From Hominenteromicrobium sp900549945 (GTDB lineage Bacteria; Bacillota; Clostridia; Oscillospirales; Acutalibacteraceae): DNA of 64,000 nucleotides. The position numbers and the translations under genes are program-made. Of the stretch, positions 13,917-21,940 are shown piece by piece. Location of the stretch: assembly GCA_902472305.1 (NCBI GenBank), contig CABRNK010000012.1, forward strand, positions 1-64,000, given 5' to 3'. How positions within the stretch are numbered: position 1 is the stretch's first letter; each line of letters begins with the position of its first letter. The notes under the pieces are model-generated. The model was given only the letters and a program-made list of their open reading frames with translations. It was not told where the DNA came from and ran no database searches.

Positions 13917-15332
13917 TCACGCCTTGCCCTGAATGTACTTGTCGATCGCGGCGGCGGCGGTTTTGCCCGCGCCCATCGCGAGGATGACCGTCGCGGCGCC
14001 GGTGACGGCGTCTCCGCCCGCGTACACGCCCTCGATGGAGGTAAGGCCGTCCTCGTTTGCGACGATCTCTCCGCGGCGCTGGGTCTCAAGGCCCGGCGTC
14101 GTCGCCTTGATCAGCGGGTTCGGCGAGGTGCCGAGCGCCATGATCACGCAGTCCATCGGCAGCTCAAATTCGCTGCCTTCCTTGACGACCGGGCGGCGGC
14201 GGCCCGATTCGTCCGGTTCGCCGAGTTCCATCTCGACGCAGCGGATTGAGGCGGCCCAGCCGTAGGCGGGATCGCGCGGGTCGGTCACATCGTTCGGCAA
14301 GATCTCGACGGGGTTCGTCAGCGTCTTGAAGATGATGCCCTCCTCCTCGGCGTGTTCGACCTCCTCCTTACGGGTAGGCAGCTCGTGCATGCTGCGGCGG
14401 TAGATGATGTACACGTTCTCCGCGCCGAGGCGCTTTGCCGTGCGCGCCGCGTCCATCGCGACATTGCCGCCGCCGACAACCGCGACATTCTTCGCATGCT
14501 GGATCGGCGTGGCGGAATCCGCGCGGTACGCCTTCATCAGGTTGCTGCGCGTCAAAAACTCGTTCGCCGAGTACACGCCCTTGAGGTTCTCGCCCGGGAT
14601 GCCCATGAAGCGCGGCAGGCCCGCACCGGTGCCGAGGAAGATCGCCTCGAAGCCGTATTCGTCCTTCAGCTCCTCGATCGTCAGCACACGGCCGACGACC
14701 ATGTTCGTCTCTACCTTGACGCCGAGCGCCTTCAGGTTGTCCACTTCTTTCTGCACGATCGCTTTCGGCAGACGGAATTCCGGGATGCCGTAGACGAGCA
14801 CGCCGCCCGCAAGGTGCAGCGCCTCGAAGATCGTCACGTCGTAGCCGAGCTTTGCGAGGTCGCCCGCGCAGGTGAGGCCCGCAGGGCCGGAGCCGATCAC
14901 GGCGACCTTGTGGCCGTTTTGCGGGGGTAGAAGCGTCTGCGCCGTCGCGTGGGCGTTGTGCCAGTCGGCGACGAAGCGCTCGAGGCGGCCGATCGCGACC
15001 GGTTCGCCCTTGATGCCGCGCACACACTTGCCCTCGCACTGCGTCTCCTGCGGACATACGCGGCCGCAGACGGCGGGCAGGGAGGAGGAGCGCTGGATCA
15101 CCTGATAGGCGGCCTCGAAATCGCCGGCGGCGACCTTCTCGATGAATTCGGGGATGTGGATGTTCACCGGGCAGCCGGTGACGCAGGGTTTATTCTTGCA
15201 GTGCAGGCAGCGCTGCGCTTCGTCGAGCGCCATCTCCTCGGTATAGCCGAGCGTGACCTCATCGAAGTTTTTGTTTCGGATATTCGGATCCTGCGACGGC
15301 ATGGGATTCTTTGTAAGTCTCATATTCGGCAT
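13917..15332 (-). CDS. nfnB: NADPH-binding Fe-S flavoprotein: NfnB / GltD-like subunit
   Basis: This 471-residue protein has an N-terminal ferredoxin-like domain with cysteine clusters (C-L-H-C-K-N-K-P-C-V-T-G-C-P and C-G-R-V-C-P-Q-E-T-Q-C-E-G-K-C). Two nucleotide-binding Rossmann folds follow (G-S-G-P-A-G-L-T-C-A-G-D near 149; V-G-G-G-N-V-A-M-D-A-A-R near 290). It ends with a G-D-A-V-T-G-A flavin motif. Alone it could be annotated as a glutamate synthase small subunit. Its pairing with the FAD/2Fe-2S subunit just upstream, with a 2-base gap, and the absence of a large glutamate synthase gene favour the electron-bifurcating NADH-dependent ferredoxin:NADP oxidoreductase or a sulfide dehydrogenase. 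Confidence 0.82.
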   Translation of the reverse strand: MPNMRLTKNPMPSQDPNIRNKNFDEVTLGYTEEMALDEAQRCLHCKNKPCVTGCPVNIHIPEFIEKVAAGDFEAAYQVIQRSSSLPAVCGRVCPQETQCEGKCVRGIKGEPVAIGRLERFVADWHNAHATAQTLLPPQNGHKVAVIGSGPAGLTCAGDLAKLGYDVTIFEALHLAGGVLVYGIPEFRLPKAIVQKEVDNLKALGVKVETNMVVGRVLTIEELKDEYGFEAIFLGTGAGLPRFMGIPGENLKGVYSANEFLTRSNLMKAYRADSATPIQHAKNVAVVGGGNVAMDAARTAKRLGAENVYIIYRRSMHELPTRKEEVEHAEEEGIIFKTLTNPVEILPNDVTDPRDPAYGWAASIRCVEMELGEPDESGRRRPVVKEGSEFELPMDCVIMALGTSPNPLIKATTPGLETQRRGEIVANEDGLTSIEGVYAGGDAVTGAATVILAMGAGKTAAAAIDKYIQGKA

Positions 15333-15334
15333 GG

Positions 15335-16174
15335 TTACTGAACCTCCTTGAACAGATTGCAGGCTTCCTCACGCGCACGGCGTTCGAAATCCGCGTAGCT
15401 GCGCGCGCGGCTCATGGCCTCGTCGAAATCGACCTCGTGGCCGTCGAAATCCGGGCCGTCCACGCAGGCGAACTTCATCTTGCCGCCCACGGTCAGGCGG
15501 CAGCCGCCGCACATGCCCGTGCCGTCCACCATGATCGGGTTCATGGAGACGATGGTTTTCTGGCCGTATTCCTTCGTCGTGAGGCAGACGAACTTCATCA
15601 TAATCAGCGGGCCGATCGCGATGACCTCGTCAAAGCGCTCGCCGCGCTCGAGCATCGCCTTGAGCGGCGCGGTCACATTGCCGTGCTCGCCGCGGGAGCC
15701 GTCGTCCGTCATCAGCGTGAAATCTTTCGAGCAGGCCTTGAATTCGTCCTCAAGGATCACAAGGTCCTTATTGCGGAAGCCGACGACCGAGGTGACCTCG
15801 GCGCCGAGCCGGTGCAGCTCTTCGGCGACCGGCAGCGCGATGGCGCAGCCGACGCCGCCGCCGATCACGCAGACCTTTTTGAGGCCCTCGAGGTGGCTGG
15901 GCGTGCCGAGCGGGCCGACGAAATCGGGCAGGCATTCGCCCGCGTTCAGGTGATTCAGCTTTTCAGTTGTCGCGCCGACGATCTGGAAAATGATCGTGAC
16001 CGTGCCTTTCTCGCGGTCGTACCCGGCGATCGTCAGCGGGATGCGCTCGCCGTCCGCCTCGGCGCGCAGGATGATAAACTGGCCGGGCTGCGCCTTTTTG
16101 GCAATGAGCGGCGCTTCGATCTCCATCCGCGTGACGGTGGGGTTCAGCGCTTCTTTTTTCAGAATCGTATACAT
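15335..16174 (-). CDS. nfnA: FAD / 2Fe-2S electron-transfer subunit: NfnA / SudB-like
   Basis: This 279-residue protein belongs to the dihydroorotate dehydrogenase electron-transfer subunit (PyrK) group. It has an FAD domain (P-G-Q-F-I-I-L-R, then R-I-P-L-T-I-A), an NAD domain (G-G-G-V-G-C-A-I-A-L-P near 108), and a C-terminal 2Fe-2S site with M-C-G-G-C-R and a later F-A-C-V-D-G-P-D-F-D-G. With NfnB it would link NADH, ferredoxin and NADPH in the cytoplasm. ATG 16174 is preferred over a TTG at 16183 because the AAAGG ribosome site is then at a normal distance. Confidence 0.82.
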   Translation of the reverse strand: MYTILKKEALNPTVTRMEIEAPLIAKKAQPGQFIILRAEADGERIPLTIAGYDREKGTVTIIFQIVGATTEKLNHLNAGECLPDFVGPLGTPSHLEGLKKVCVIGGGVGCAIALPVAEELHRLGAEVTSVVGFRNKDLVILEDEFKACSKDFTLMTDDGSRGEHGNVTAPLKAMLERGERFDEVIAIGPLIMMKFVCLTTKEYGQKTIVSMNPIMVDGTGMCGGCRLTVGGKMKFACVDGPDFDGHEVDFDEAMSRARSYADFERRAREEACNLFKEVQ

Positions 16175-16264
16175 AATTCTCAAAACCTTTCTTTCAGTTT
16201 TGCTTTTTATCCCTGCGGCGCATTTTCAAGCGCCGAATCCTGCAAAAAACGCAGGAACATCTAC

Positions 16265-16293
16265 AGTATAACAGAAAAAAATGCAGATTACAA
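16265..16293 (-). promoter_or_regulatory. Promoter of the nfnAB operon
   Basis: On the minus strand TTGTAA (16293-16288), a 17-base spacer and TATACT (16270-16265). The roughly 85-base leader contains two small hairpins (arms near 16218-16235 and 16241-16257). Confidence 0.65.
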
Positions 16294-16408
16294 TGGCGAA
16301 CTTTCAAAAAGTCGCGCGCCGCCGCTCAGCAAATCCCCGCCGCGGCGGCGAGACAGGAGGAAAAAGCTCGCCGGGCGGCAGGGATTCACAGTCGAATTTA
16401 TCGGGATT

Positions 16409-17626
16409 TTAGAAATCGACCTCAGTGTCGTAGTAGCAGCACTTGAGGAGCTTTTCCATTTCCTCTTGGCTGGGCTGGCGCGGGTTCGAGCCGGTGCAGG
16501 CGTCGGCGATGGCGTTCTTCGCGATCTCCGGCAGTCTTTCAAGGAACACGTTCTCCGGCACAAAGCCGTTCTCGGCCGGGTAGCTGTCCGCGCCGTAGCA
16601 CTTGATGCAGTGCGGGATGTTCAGCGCGTCGTTCATCTTTCTGAGGTATTCGATGAGCAGCGCGACCTTTTCATCGTCGCTCTGGCCGCCGAGGCCCATG
16701 TAATCGGCGATCACGCCGTAGCGTTTCTTCGCGGTCTCATCCTTCGCGTTGAAGGCGATGACCTTCGGCAGGTACATCGCGTTTGCCGCGCCGTGGATGA
16801 TGTGCGCGCCGTAATCGGCGAACGCGGCGCCGGTCTTGTGCGCCATCGAGTGCACGATGCCGAGCAGCGCGTTCGAGAACGCCATGCCGGCGAGGCACTG
16901 CGCGTTGTGCATGCGGTCGCGCGCATCCATGTCGCCGTTGTAGGAGGGCACGAGGTCCTTCATAATCATCTCGATCGCGTGGATCGCGAGCGGATCGGTG
17001 AAATCGCTGTTCGCCGTGGAGACATAGGCCTCAATCGCATGGGTCATCGCGTCCATGCCGGTGTGCGCGACGAGCTTCTTCGGCATCGTCTCCGCAAGCT
17101 CCGGATCGACGATCGCGACGTCCGGTGTGATCTCAAAGTCCGCGATCGGGTACTTGATGCCCTTCTCGTAGTCGGTGATGATCGAGAACGCCGTGACCTC
17201 GGTCGCGGTGCCGGAGGTGGAGGAAATCGCGCAGAAATGCGCCTTGCGGCGGAGCTTCGGGATGCCGAACACCTTGCACATGTCCTCGAAAGTGATCTCC
17301 GGGTTTTCGTATTTGATCCACATGGCCTTGGCCGCGTCGATCGGGGAGCCGCCGCCGATCGCGACGATCCAGTCCGGCTGGAACGCGCGCATCTTCTCGG
17401 CGCCGCGCATGACGGTCTCGACCGACGGGTCCGGCTCGATGCCCTCGATCAGCTCGACCTCCATGCCGGCTTCCTTGAGATAGCCGACCGCGCGGTCGAG
17501 AAAGCCGAAGCGCTTCATCGAGCCGCCGCCGACGCAGACAACCGCCCGGCTGCCTTCAAAATTTTTGAGCTCCTCCAGCGCGCCCTTGCCGTGGTACAGA
17601 TCGCGGGGAAGTGTAAATCTAGCCAT
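16409..17626 (-). CDS. Iron-containing alcohol dehydrogenase
   Basis: This 405-residue protein is of the group III Fe-dependent alcohol dehydrogenases, reducing aldehydes to alcohols with NAD(P)H in the cytoplasm. It has the nucleotide loop G-G-G-S-P-I-D-A-A-K-A near 91, S-T-S-G-T-A-T-E-V-T near 134, and the metal site: Asp in P-D-V-A-I-V-D-P-E, His in G-M-D-A-M-T-H-A-I-E-A-Y, and His in H-S-M-A-H-K and Y-G-A-H-I-I-H-G. Length is slightly longer than the 380-390 average. It is monocistronic with its own promoter, likely for fermentative NADH disposal. Confidence 0.9.
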   Translation of the reverse strand: MARFTLPRDLYHGKGALEELKNFEGSRAVVCVGGGSMKRFGFLDRAVGYLKEAGMEVELIEGIEPDPSVETVMRGAEKMRAFQPDWIVAIGGGSPIDAAKAMWIKYENPEITFEDMCKVFGIPKLRRKAHFCAISSTSGTATEVTAFSIITDYEKGIKYPIADFEITPDVAIVDPELAETMPKKLVAHTGMDAMTHAIEAYVSTANSDFTDPLAIHAIEMIMKDLVPSYNGDMDARDRMHNAQCLAGMAFSNALLGIVHSMAHKTGAAFADYGAHIIHGAANAMYLPKVIAFNAKDETAKKRYGVIADYMGLGGQSDDEKVALLIEYLRKMNDALNIPHCIKCYGADSYPAENGFVPENVFLERLPEIAKNAIADACTGSNPRQPSQEEMEKLLKCCYYDTEVDF

Positions 17627-17738
17627 AACACAACATCCTTTCTTTGCGGCCCGCGCGGCCCGGCGGCGCTTTCCGCCAAGGCCCGGGGCTTTTCGGGGGC
17701 GGCCGCCTTTCGGCCGCCCTGTTTTTCGGTTCGACTAC

Positions 17739-17767
17739 ATTGTATACCAAAACAGTAGGAAAGTAAA
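17739..17767 (-). promoter_or_regulatory. Promoter of the alcohol dehydrogenase
   Basis: On the minus strand TTTACT (17767-17762), a 17-base spacer and TACAAT (17744-17739). The untranslated leader is about 105 bases and GC-rich. Confidence 0.7.
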
Positions 17768-17835
17768 CTGCCTAAATTGCATATTGATATTTATTTATCG
17801 ATATGGATTCATCGAAAATTCATAATTTCGCAACA

Positions 17836-17887
17836 ATAAAAATCCCCCGCACAGGCTGCCTGCGTTGGCAAAAGCGCTGTGCGGGGG
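17836..17887 (-). terminator. Terminator after the lipoprotein gene
   Basis: On the minus strand CCCCCGCACAG and CTGTGCGGGGG form an 11-bp stem (17877-17887 with 17844-17854), followed by ATTTTTATT. Confidence 0.85.
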
Positions 17888-17920
17888 CATTTGGCGCGCC
17901 GCGCAGCCGCGGTCGGCGTT

Positions 17921-17990
17921 GTGTGAAAGCGTTTCGGTGCGCTGTCGGAGCTGTGTGCGGTGCTGTGTGAAAACGTTTCGGTGCGCCGTC
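17921..17990. repeat. Direct repeat at the 3' end of the lipoprotein gene
   Basis: A 26-base sequence beginning GTGTGAAA occurs at 17921-17946 and 17965-17990 with two differences, a 44-base period. The second copy reaches the stop codon of the lipoprotein gene (17989-17991). It looks like a small duplication. Confidence 0.7.
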
Positions 17991-18732
17991 AGCGCTGCTC
18001 GATGGAGCGGACCGCGTAGGTGAACAGCGAGTTGCCGGCGCGCGTGTTTTCCACAAGCTCCGCTGTGAACGAGGCGACGGCCGCGCCGTCCGCATCGGAG
18101 ACGAGGTCGAGCGTAAGGCGCAGCACGCCGTTTTCCTCGGCCGCGTTCAGCACCGAAACGCTGTAGCCGCCTCCGCCGAGCGGGTGGGCGTAAGCGTCCG
18201 CATCGCTGTCGTATTCGATCTCGCCGGCGAGCGCGTCCGGGATCTCGGGCAGATCGCTGGCGCTTTCGAACAGGCCGGAGGCGATTTCCTCCACGACGCC
18301 GCGCGAGAGCACCAGTGCGTTGCCGACGGTCTCGGCGCTGTAGAATTCGAGGCCGCAGCCGTCGATCGCGAACGACACGGTCTGCCAGAAGTACGCGGGG
18401 TCCGCCGCGTCAAAGCGGCCGCCGTTCAAAATCGCGAGCATGTGCGCCTCAAGCAGCGGGTACATCGTCTCGGCCTCCACGGAAAGCGAGGCGCCCTCGC
18501 CGCCGCTTTCCGGCGCTTCAGACGGCGCGGGACTTTCGGAGGCCGCAGGCGAGGCGGCGGATTCGGGTGCCTCGGTCGGCTCCGGGGCGGGCGTTGCTTC
18601 GGGCGCGGCGGTCGGCGCAGGGGAGGCCGTGGGCGCGGCCTCTCCCGCGGGGCTGCCGCAGGCGGCTAGGAGGAGGGCTAGGGCGGCGGCGCACGCGGCG
18701 GCGCGCAGGCGCGTTTGAACAGCAGGCTTCAT
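17989..18732 (-). CDS. Lipoprotein of unknown function
   Basis: This 247-residue protein has a lipoprotein signal peptide ending in A-L-L-L-A-A-C near residue 26, then a low-complexity Pro/Ala/Glu/Ser linker to about 80. A folded domain follows (about 85-247) that begins L-S-V-E-A-E-T-M-Y-P-L-L and contains F-W-Q-T-V-S-F-A-I. It should be anchored on the outer face of the membrane. I do not recognise the domain. It is a single-gene unit with its own terminator. Confidence 0.8.
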   Translation of the reverse strand: MKPAVQTRLRAAACAAALALLLAACGSPAGEAAPTASPAPTAAPEATPAPEPTEAPESAASPAASESPAPSEAPESGGEGASLSVEAETMYPLLEAHMLAILNGGRFDAADPAYFWQTVSFAIDGCGLEFYSAETVGNALVLSRGVVEEIASGLFESASDLPEIPDALAGEIEYDSDADAYAHPLGGGGYSVSVLNAAEENGVLRLTLDLVSDADGAAVASFTAELVENTRAGNSLFTYAVRSIEQR

Positions 18733-18868
18733 GGGGAATCGTCCTTTCCGGCTTTCAGCGGCGCATGGCCGCTGTTTTTTTCCATTATAAAAGCCATGTG
18801 TGAACTGCGTTTGAAGATTTCCGAAAAGCCGAAAGTTTTTCAATTCCGTAAACATTTCACGGAAAGGC

Positions 18869-18897
18869 TTTACAAATACGGGGGGCTCATGTAAAAT
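18869..18897 (+). promoter_or_regulatory. Promoter of the pyrH operon
   Basis: TTTACA (18869-18874), a 17-base spacer and TAAAAT (18892-18897). Just upstream of the -35, TTCCGT and ACGGAA (about 18844-18863) form an inverted repeat that could be an operator. Confidence 0.65.
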
Positions 18898-18963
18898 AAG
18901 TATAAGTGTAACTGCGCGCGGCGGCGCGACAATGATTATGCAAATGAAATGAGGAAAACTTGT

Positions 18964-19674
18964 ATGGGTCTCAAGTACAAAAGAGTGCTGCTGAAGCTCA
19001 GCGGCGAATCGCTTTCCGGAAACGTCGGCCACGGCATCGATTTTGACACGGTCGTCAAGATCTGCGAGCCGATCAAAAAAATTGTCGATATGGGCTGTGA
19101 GGTCGCCATCGTCGTCGGCGGCGGCAACTTCTGGCGCGGCCGCAGCAGCGGCAGCATGGACAGAACGCGCGCCGACCACATGGGCATGCTCGCGACGGTC
19201 ATCAATGCGCTCGGCGTGGCGGACGGCCTCGAGCAGGTCGGACTGGACGTGCGCGTGCAGACGGCCATCGCCATGCAGGAGGTCGCCGAGCCGTACATCC
19301 GCAACCGCGCGGTGCGCCACCTTGAAAAGGGCCGCGTCGTCGTGTTCGGCTGCGGCACGGGCAACCCGTTCTTCTCCACCGATACCGGCGCGGCGCTGCG
19401 CGGCGCGGAGATCGACGCCGAGGTAATCCTCAAGGCGACGATGGTGGACGGCGTCTACGATTCCGACCCGAAGAAGAACCCGAACGCGAAGAAGTACGAC
19501 CGCCTTACCTATATGGATGTGCTGAACCAGAATTTGCAGGTGATGGACATGACGGCGGCCTCCTTCTGCAAGGACCGCGGCATCCCGTTCCTCGTGTTCA
19601 GCATTGAGGACCCGGAGAACATCGTGCGCGCCGTCTGCGGTGAAAACGTCGGCACCGTGATCGAGAACGACTGA
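18964..19674 (+). CDS. pyrH: UMP kinase
   Basis: This 236-residue protein phosphorylates UMP to UDP using ATP and is an amino-acid-kinase fold hexamer in the cytoplasm. It shows L-K-L-S-G-E-S-L near the N-terminus, V-V-G-G-G-N-F-W-R-G near 56, D-R-T-R-A-D-H-M-G-M-L-A-T and G-T-G-N-P-F-F-S-T-D-T-A-type residues near 137. Start 18964 is used because GAGGAAA (18951-18957) precedes it; an ATG at 18949 lacks a site. It is the first gene of the operon here; tsf, often upstream in Firmicutes, is not adjacent. Confidence 0.95.
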   Translation: MGLKYKRVLLKLSGESLSGNVGHGIDFDTVVKICEPIKKIVDMGCEVAIVVGGGNFWRGRSSGSMDRTRADHMGMLATVINALGVADGLEQVGLDVRVQTAIAMQEVAEPYIRNRAVRHLEKGRVVVFGCGTGNPFFSTDTGAALRGAEIDAEVILKATMVDGVYDSDPKKNPNAKKYDRLTYMDVLNQNLQVMDMTAASFCKDRGIPFLVFSIEDPENIVRAVCGENVGTVIEND

Positions 19675-19746
19675 GCGGCGCACGGTTTTGAGGGAGCCGC
19701 CCGGTGCGGCAGATTTATAAATTTCTGAGAGGATAGGTGCATAGAT

Positions 19747-20301
19747 ATGAAAGAAGTCCTGGCAAAAGCCGAAAGCAAAATGAACAAGACCATCCAGAAG
19801 CTCGAGAACGATTACGCCGCCATCCGCGCGGGCCGCGCAAACCCGTCCGTGCTCGACAAGGTGACGGTCGACTACTACGGCGCACCGACGCCGGTCAACC
19901 AGCTTGCGTCCGTGTCCGTCACGGAAGCGCGCGTGCTGACAATCCAGCCGTGGGACGGCTCCGTCTGCCGCGCGATCGAGCGCGCGATCCAGACCTCCGA
20001 CATCGGCATCAACCCGCAGTCGGACGGCAAGACGATCCGCCTCGTTTTCCCGCCGCTCACCGAGGAAAAGCGCAAGGAGATCGTGAAGGACGTCAGCCGG
20101 ATGGCCGAGGACGCGAAGGTCGCGCTGCGCTCCATCCGCCGCGATGCGATCGAAAAGCTCAAGGCGATGAAGAAGGAGGGCGAGCTGACCGAGGATGACC
20201 TCAAGCAGGCCGAAAAGAAGGCGCAGGACATCACGGATAAGAGCACAAAGGCCGTCGATAAGTGCTCTGAGGCAAAGCAGAAAGAGGTTATCACCCTCTG
20301 A
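19747..20301 (+). CDS. frr: Ribosome recycling factor
   Basis: This 184-residue protein splits post-termination ribosomes with EF-G. It has the family pattern: M-N-K-T-I-Q-K-L at the N-terminal helix, I-R-A-G-R-A-N-P-S-V-L-D-K near 30, D-Y-Y-G-A-P-T-P-V-N-Q-L near 45, and the long C-terminal helices with V-A-L-R-S-I-R-R-D-A. Normal length. It lies 72 bases after pyrH with GAGAGGATAG as ribosome site. Confidence 0.96.
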   Translation: MKEVLAKAESKMNKTIQKLENDYAAIRAGRANPSVLDKVTVDYYGAPTPVNQLASVSVTEARVLTIQPWDGSVCRAIERAIQTSDIGINPQSDGKTIRLVFPPLTEEKRKEIVKDVSRMAEDAKVALRSIRRDAIEKLKAMKKEGELTEDDLKQAEKKAQDITDKSTKAVDKCSEAKQKEVITL

Positions 20302-20345
20302 TTCCCGGCCCGTTCGGAATACGGAGGAAAGGACGTTAAAAAGCA

Positions 20346-21071
20346 ATGGCATTTCTGAATAAAACGGCTGCACCGGCGGTGCCGCAGCACATCGGCATCA
20401 TCATGGACGGCAACGGCAGGTGGGCGAAAAAGCGCGGCCTGCCGCGCACGGCCGGCCACACCGCCGGGGCGGCGAATTTCCGCACGATCACGCGCTATGC
20501 TTCCTCGATCGGCGTGAAATACCTCACGGTGTACGCGTTTTCCACCGAAAACTGGAACCGCCCCGCCGAGGAGGTTTCCGCGCTGATGAAGCTCTTTCAC
20601 CAATACCTCGAGGAGGCGCTGCGGGATTTCATGGATGAAAACATCCGCGTGCGCTTCATCGGCGACGTTTCGGCGTTTAACGAGGAGCTGCAGGCGCTGA
20701 TCCGCCGTGTGGAGGAGGCGAGCGCCCCGAAAACCGGCATGGTCCTGAACCTCGCGATGAACTACGGCGGCCGCGCGGAGATCGCGCACGCGGCGCGGGC
20801 GCTGGCCCAGCGCGTGAAGGACGGCGCGCTCGAGCCCGGTGACATCACGGAGGAGATGCTCTCCGGCGCGCTTTTCACCGCCGGCCAGCCCGACCCCGAT
20901 CTCATCATCCGCCCGAGCGGCGAGGAGCGGCTCTCAAACTTCCTTCTGTGGCAGAGCGCCTATGCCGAGTTCGTGTCTTTCGACATCCTCTGGCCCGATT
21001 TTAAGCCGAAACATCTGGATGCGGCGATCGAGAAATACCAAAGCCGCAGCCGGCGCTTCGGCGGCGTATGA
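20346..21071 (+). CDS. uppS: Undecaprenyl diphosphate synthase
   Basis: This 241-residue cis-prenyltransferase builds the C55 lipid carrier for peptidoglycan and teichoic-type polymers from FPP and IPP. It has the signature H-I-G-I-I-M-D-G-N-G-R-W-A with the catalytic Asp, R-T-A-G-H-T-A-G, Y-A-F-S-T-E-N-W-N-R-P and the C-terminal R-P-S-G-E-E-R-L-S-N-F-L-L-W-Q. Its product is needed for the CDP-glycerol polymer locus in this window. Confidence 0.96.
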   Translation: MAFLNKTAAPAVPQHIGIIMDGNGRWAKKRGLPRTAGHTAGAANFRTITRYASSIGVKYLTVYAFSTENWNRPAEEVSALMKLFHQYLEEALRDFMDENIRVRFIGDVSAFNEELQALIRRVEEASAPKTGMVLNLAMNYGGRAEIAHAARALAQRVKDGALEPGDITEEMLSGALFTAGQPDPDLIIRPSGEERLSNFLLWQSAYAEFVSFDILWPDFKPKHLDAAIEKYQSRSRRFGGV

Positions 21072-21101
21072 CGGCAATTTCCGCACGTGAAAGGAACAGG
21101 T

Positions 21102-21923
21102 ATGAAGGACAGGGTTTTCTCCGGAGCTATTCTGGTCATCTTTTTTCTCGCAATCATCGTTTTTAACCGCTCGTTCCCGCTGGCGCTGAATATCGCTGTC
21201 GCGCTGATTTCGGCGCTCGCGGTGTACGAGGTCATCAAGGCGCTCGGGCTTTCAAACCGCTGGTACATCACGGCGCCGGGCGTCGCCACGGCCGTGCTCG
21301 TGCAGTTTCTCGAGTTTCAGGACGCGAATCTGTACGTCTACGCGGCGTTCACTGCCTGTGTTTTCGGCGCGCTGCTCGCGAAGCACCGGGAGATCTCGTT
21401 TAAGGAGATAGCGGTCGTGTACAGCATGGTCGTCATCATCCCGCTCGGGCTGCAAACCATCGTGCTCGTGCGCGGGCTGAACGCGCAGCACGGCATGTTT
21501 TACGCTTTGATCTGCGTTTTTGCGGCGTGGATTCCGGACGCCGGCGCGTTTTTCGCCGGGAAGCTCTTCGGCCGGCACAAGCTGTGCCCCGAAATCAGCC
21601 CGAAAAAGACCGTGGAGGGGCTTGTCGGCGGCGTTATTTCCAGCATCGTGCTGCTCGAGCTTTGGGGCTGGCTCTTCGCCGAGGTGTTTTACGGCGGCAC
21701 GCGGCAGGTCAACATGCTGTCGCTCTTTATCATCGGTCTGTTCGGCGCGCTCGTCTCCGTGCTCGGCGATCTGAGCTTTTCGCTCATCAAGCGGAGCTGC
21801 CATATCAAGGATTTCGGCAACGTGATTCCGGGGCACGGCGGCGTGCTCGACCGCTTCGACAGCGTGATTTTCACCGCGCCGTTCGTCTATCTCGTGCTGC
21901 GGCTTCTGCCGATGGTGCCCTGA
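21102..21923 (+). CDS. cdsA: Phosphatidate cytidylyltransferase
   Basis: This 273-residue membrane protein makes CDP-diacylglycerol from CTP and phosphatidic acid. It has about eight hydrophobic helices and the CDS signature near the C-terminus: S-L-I-K-R-S-C-H-I-K-D, then I-P-G-H-G-G-V-L-D-R-F-D. ATG 21102 is preferred over a GTG at 21087 because AAAGGAAC lies between them. Confidence 0.94.
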   Translation: MKDRVFSGAILVIFFLAIIVFNRSFPLALNIAVALISALAVYEVIKALGLSNRWYITAPGVATAVLVQFLEFQDANLYVYAAFTACVFGALLAKHREISFKEIAVVYSMVVIIPLGLQTIVLVRGLNAQHGMFYALICVFAAWIPDAGAFFAGKLFGRHKLCPEISPKKTVEGLVGGVISSIVLLELWGWLFAEVFYGGTRQVNMLSLFIIGLFGALVSVLGDLSFSLIKRSCHIKDFGNVIPGHGGVLDRFDSVIFTAPFVYLVLRLLPMVP

Positions 21924-21940
21924 GAAAGGACTGTGACCCC

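Larger units (their letters stand above)
17627..17988. other. Intergenic region between the lipoprotein and alcohol dehydrogenase genes
   Basis: No gene is supported. From left to right it holds a GC-rich dehydrogenase leader with stem-loops (a strong one at about 17694-17725), the dehydrogenase promoter (17739-17767), an A+T-rich segment, the lipoprotein terminator (17836-17887) and a duplicated 26-base sequence (17921-17990). Confidence 0.7.

Noticed and set aside
13917..15332. Calling the NADPH Fe-S flavoprotein a glutamate synthase small subunit
   Set aside because: It shares the fold, but the neighbouring FAD/2Fe-2S subunit and lack of a large glutamate synthase subunit favour an Nfn/Sud-type pair; kept as an alternative only.
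18846..18863. Inverted repeat before pyrH as a FapR or PurR site
   Set aside because: TTCCGT/ACGGAA does not match the consensus of either regulator; noted only as a possible operator.
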